In this document: in pieces, positions 6,604 through 8,025 of the stretch
How the letters are laid out: each line of letters opens with the position of its first letter
Numbering within the stretch: position 1 is the stretch's first letter
Assembly (NCBI GenBank): GCA_021647805.1
Contig: JAKITZ010000106.1
Location: 1-8,025, forward strand
Direction of reading: 5' to 3'
Length of the DNA stretch: 8,025 nucleotides
DNA from: Robiginitomaculum sp.
Lineage (GTDB): Bacteria > Pseudomonadota > Alphaproteobacteria > Caulobacterales > Maricaulaceae
Notes under the pieces: generated by a model
Told to the model about the DNA's origin: nothing
The model's database searches: none
The model's input: only the letters and a program-made list of their open reading frames with translations
Made by a program: the position numbers and the translations under genes

Positions 6604-6623
6604 ATAACAGTTATTGCATGCAA
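6604..6623. repeat. Pair of abutting small palindromes upstream of the tonB-like gene
   Basis: ATAAC-A-GTTAT (6604-6614) is an inverted repeat with 5-base arms and a single central base. It shares its last T with TTGCATGCAA (6614-6623), a perfect 10-base palindrome. They lie beside a -10-like TATAAA on the minus strand and could be operator half-sites. No regulator is assigned; palindromes this short also arise by chance in AT-rich DNA. Confidence 0.35.
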
Positions 6624-6644
6624 ACACTTACAATGTTGGATAAC

Positions 6645-6676
6645 AAAAACCCGGTCTTGCAAACAAGACCGGGTTT
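6645..6676 (-). terminator. Rho-independent terminator of the TPR gene
   Basis: A perfect 13-bp stem, AAACCCGGTCTTG (6647-6659) against CAAGACCGGGTTT (6664-6676), closes a 4-base loop. In the minus direction the stem ends in GGGTTT followed by TT (6646-6645), giving a short U-run. It begins 25 bases after the TPR stop codon. On the plus strand the hairpin is followed by ATAATTTTTT, so it may stop transcription in both directions. Confidence 0.88.
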
Positions 6677-6701
6677 ATAATTTTTTAAGATATGCGCTGC
6701 T

Positions 6702-8025
6702 CTAACTAGCTTTGGCGCGCTTGGCTTGTTTTACTGCTTCAATGCGCTCAACTTCGGTGGCCAAAATGCCAACACACTCTTCGGTAATATCTTCCATGCC
6801 TTCAATTTTGGTACCACCCATACGCTTAACTCGATCCTCTTGGTTTTTACACTCATCAAGCTTAACAGCTGCTTGGAATTTGCGTTTATTTTCCTGAACC
6901 TGAAAGCTATTATAGATGAATTGCATCCAGCCATCAGCTGACTTACGCGAATAAGAATAGTTTTTAGCCTTTTCGAACTCAACTAACGCCTTACGCGGCT
7001 GATCCTGTTTATATAGAGCATCGGCGATAAGCAGATAAACATTACCCGGTTTTTTCACGCCGCCCTTAGTTAAACCTTTGCGTAAAGCACTAACAGCTTC
7101 CGCATATCGGTTTTCCGCTAAGTAAGCTTCACCTAGATTCACAAACAGCGAACCATCATCAGAAGCTTGTGCAGCTTGTGTTAAAACTGGAATAGCCTTG
7201 TCATATTCCCGAGCCTGACGCCACATTTCCGATAAAGCTTTAAGATTTTTCTTGCTCTTGGAAACTCTTCCAGCATTCATTTCGCGTTCCAAAATGCTGG
7301 CTCCACGGTATGGAACTTCATAATATGAGTAATACTGGCTCAAGCTCAACAATTCTTGTTCAGTTGTTAACATGCCATTTAGATACATGATTTTGTTAAT
7401 TTCAAAGGCTTCTTTTGACTTATTTGCTTGCGCCTTTAAGGATGCAATTGAACGCCAAATTTGCTTATCATCAGGCCAAATAGAAACTTGCTTCTCCAGT
7501 AAGCTTGCTTGTTTACCGTACATCTTCAAAGTATTATACAAATAGTTCAGCAAATCAAAATGCTTCTTTTCCTTTGGATTAGCAAGACGAAACCCTGCTT
7601 CCGCATGAGTAAGCGCTTTTCGAAACTGATCCACCTGAGCCCAAGCGCTAGCAATCATCATATGAATTCGGCTGTTTGGCTTTCCTCCGCCAGCAATCCA
7701 GCGTTCAAGAACCGTTGCACCTTTAACGTACTGTTCTTCAGAAATCCACAACTGGCCAATATTAGGCAATAAAGCATCAACCTCACCTTTAAGGAGCGCA
7801 CCAGTAGCAATTGCCGCCTCCCAATCAGCGATGGTTCCTCGAACATTCTTGTTACCATACTTTGCCTGACCGCGCATCTGATATGCAATGGCCTTCTCAT
7901 ACTGTGATAGATCTTCCCTAGTTAAAGCTTTATTCAATTCCGCAATGGCAGCTCCATTTTGGGCTGGCTCTGCCTGCAAAAACTCCTGTGCAGCCAGTAT
8001 AAATTCGCCAACTTTTGCCGATATT
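6702..8025 (-). CDS. TPR-repeat protein, probably periplasmic and TonB-system-linked (N-terminus cut by window)
   Basis: A large tetratricopeptide-repeat protein with about 440 residues in the window. The reading frame stays open to the right edge, so the true start and any signal peptide lie outside; the TTG at 7979 is an internal Leu codon. Helix-pair repeats with the TPR pattern run through most of the protein; the clearest are at 7078-7197 (AIPVLTQAAQ, then LFVNLGEAYLAENRYAEAVSALRKGL) and 6950-7075 (VYLLIADALYKQDQPRKALVEFEKA). The last 70 or so residues are not TPR-like: they are charged, contain two Cys (in DECKNQED and ITEECVGIL) and end in a basic helix, QAKRAKAS. Proteins of this kind are encoded next to ExbB/ExbD/TonB2 clusters in proteobacteria, which fits the tonB-like gene downstream. 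It could also be a general scaffold. The gene ends at a strong terminator. Confidence 0.8.
   Translation of the reverse strand, partial: ISAKVGEFILAAQEFLQAEPAQNGAAIAELNKALTREDLSQYEKAIAYQMRGQAKYGNKNVRGTIADWEAAIATGALLKGEVDALLPNIGQLWISEEQYVKGATVLERWIAGGGKPNSRIHMMIASAWAQVDQFRKALTHAEAGFRLANPKEKKHFDLLNYLYNTLKMYGKQASLLEKQVSIWPDDKQIWRSIASLKAQANKSKEAFEINKIMYLNGMLTTEQELLSLSQYYSYYEVPYRGASILEREMNAGRVSKSKKNLKALSEMWRQAREYDKAIPVLTQAAQASDDGSLFVNLGEAYLAENRYAEAVSALRKGLTKGGVKKPGNVYLLIADALYKQDQPRKALVEFEKAKNYSYSRKSADGWMQFIYNSFQVQENKRKFQAAVKLDECKNQEDRVKRMGGTKIEGMEDITEECVGILATEVERIEAVKQAKRAKAS

Larger units (their letters stand above)
6488..6640 (-). promoter_or_regulatory. Leader and probable promoter region of the tonB-like gene
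   Basis: This is non-coding DNA between the TPR terminator and the tonB-like gene. On the minus strand there are two -10-like boxes, TATAAA (complement of 6600-6605) and GATAAT (complement of 6546-6551), neither with a convincing -35, which may mean an activator or iron regulator is involved. I could not find a clean Fur box. Two small palindromes lie at 6604-6623. No short ORF with a good ribosome site was evident. Confidence 0.35.

Noticed and set aside
6645..6690. Hairpin as a repeat or mobile-element end
   Set aside because: Its position just after a stop codon, GC-rich perfect stem, 4-base loop and T-runs fit an intrinsic terminator; no target duplication or transposase is present.
1..8025. 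Defence system, CRISPR array, prophage or insertion sequence
   Set aside because: No nuclease, transposase, integrase, spaced direct repeats or phage genes are seen; genes are ordinary envelope and metabolic functions with even codon use.

Overview
The window looks like the chromosome of a moderately AT-rich Gram-negative bacterium, most likely an alphaproteobacterium. The main signs are the STAS-fused MlaE permease in a compact mlaE-mlaF-mlaD-lipoprotein operon, a DgcA-type dipeptide epimerase/N-acetyl-Glu racemase, a TonB with a cysteine pair in its C-terminal domain, and a TPR protein of the kind found near TonB2-type systems. I see no phage, insertion sequence, CRISPR array, tRNA or rRNA. 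Coding density is high and every gene but the two cut by the window edges looks intact.

Layout. (1) 1-732, minus strand: the N-terminal two thirds of an enolase-superfamily epimerase (dgcA/ycjG-like); its 3' end lies outside the window. (2) 733-781: a short AT-rich divergent spacer. (3) 782-4258, plus strand: four translationally coupled genes, each overlapping the next by 1-4 bases. They encode a STAS-MlaE permease, the MlaF ATPase, an MlaD-type MCE protein with a long helical tail, and a PqiC-like auxiliary lipoprotein. Together they form an inner-membrane ABC lipid transporter with a periplasmic MCE ring and an outer-membrane lipoprotein. (4) 4290-5012, minus: a PepSY-type two-helix membrane protein, convergent with the operon. 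(5) 5066-5824, plus: a TauE/SafE (TSUP) permease, divergent from the PepSY gene across 53 bases that hold a good sigma70-like promoter. (6) 5834-6487, minus: a TonB-family energy transducer, convergent with the TSUP gene. (7) 6488-6701: a non-coding gap with a strong 13-bp-stem terminator and small palindromes. (8) 6702-8025, minus: a large TPR protein whose N-terminus lies beyond the right edge.

How the genes fit together. The theme is the cell envelope: lipid traffic between the membranes (mla-like operon), TonB-dependent energising of outer-membrane uptake (TonB, probably the TPR protein), a possible membrane redox or metal-linked protein (PepSY), an anion/organosulfur permease (TSUP) and cell-wall-peptide or D-glutamate metabolism (dgcA). 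I did not find a clearly new system. The points most worth a second look are the degenerate STAS motif fused to MlaE, the Mla/Pqi hybrid make-up of the lipid transporter, the histidines in the PepSY protein, and the TonB/TPR neighbourhood.
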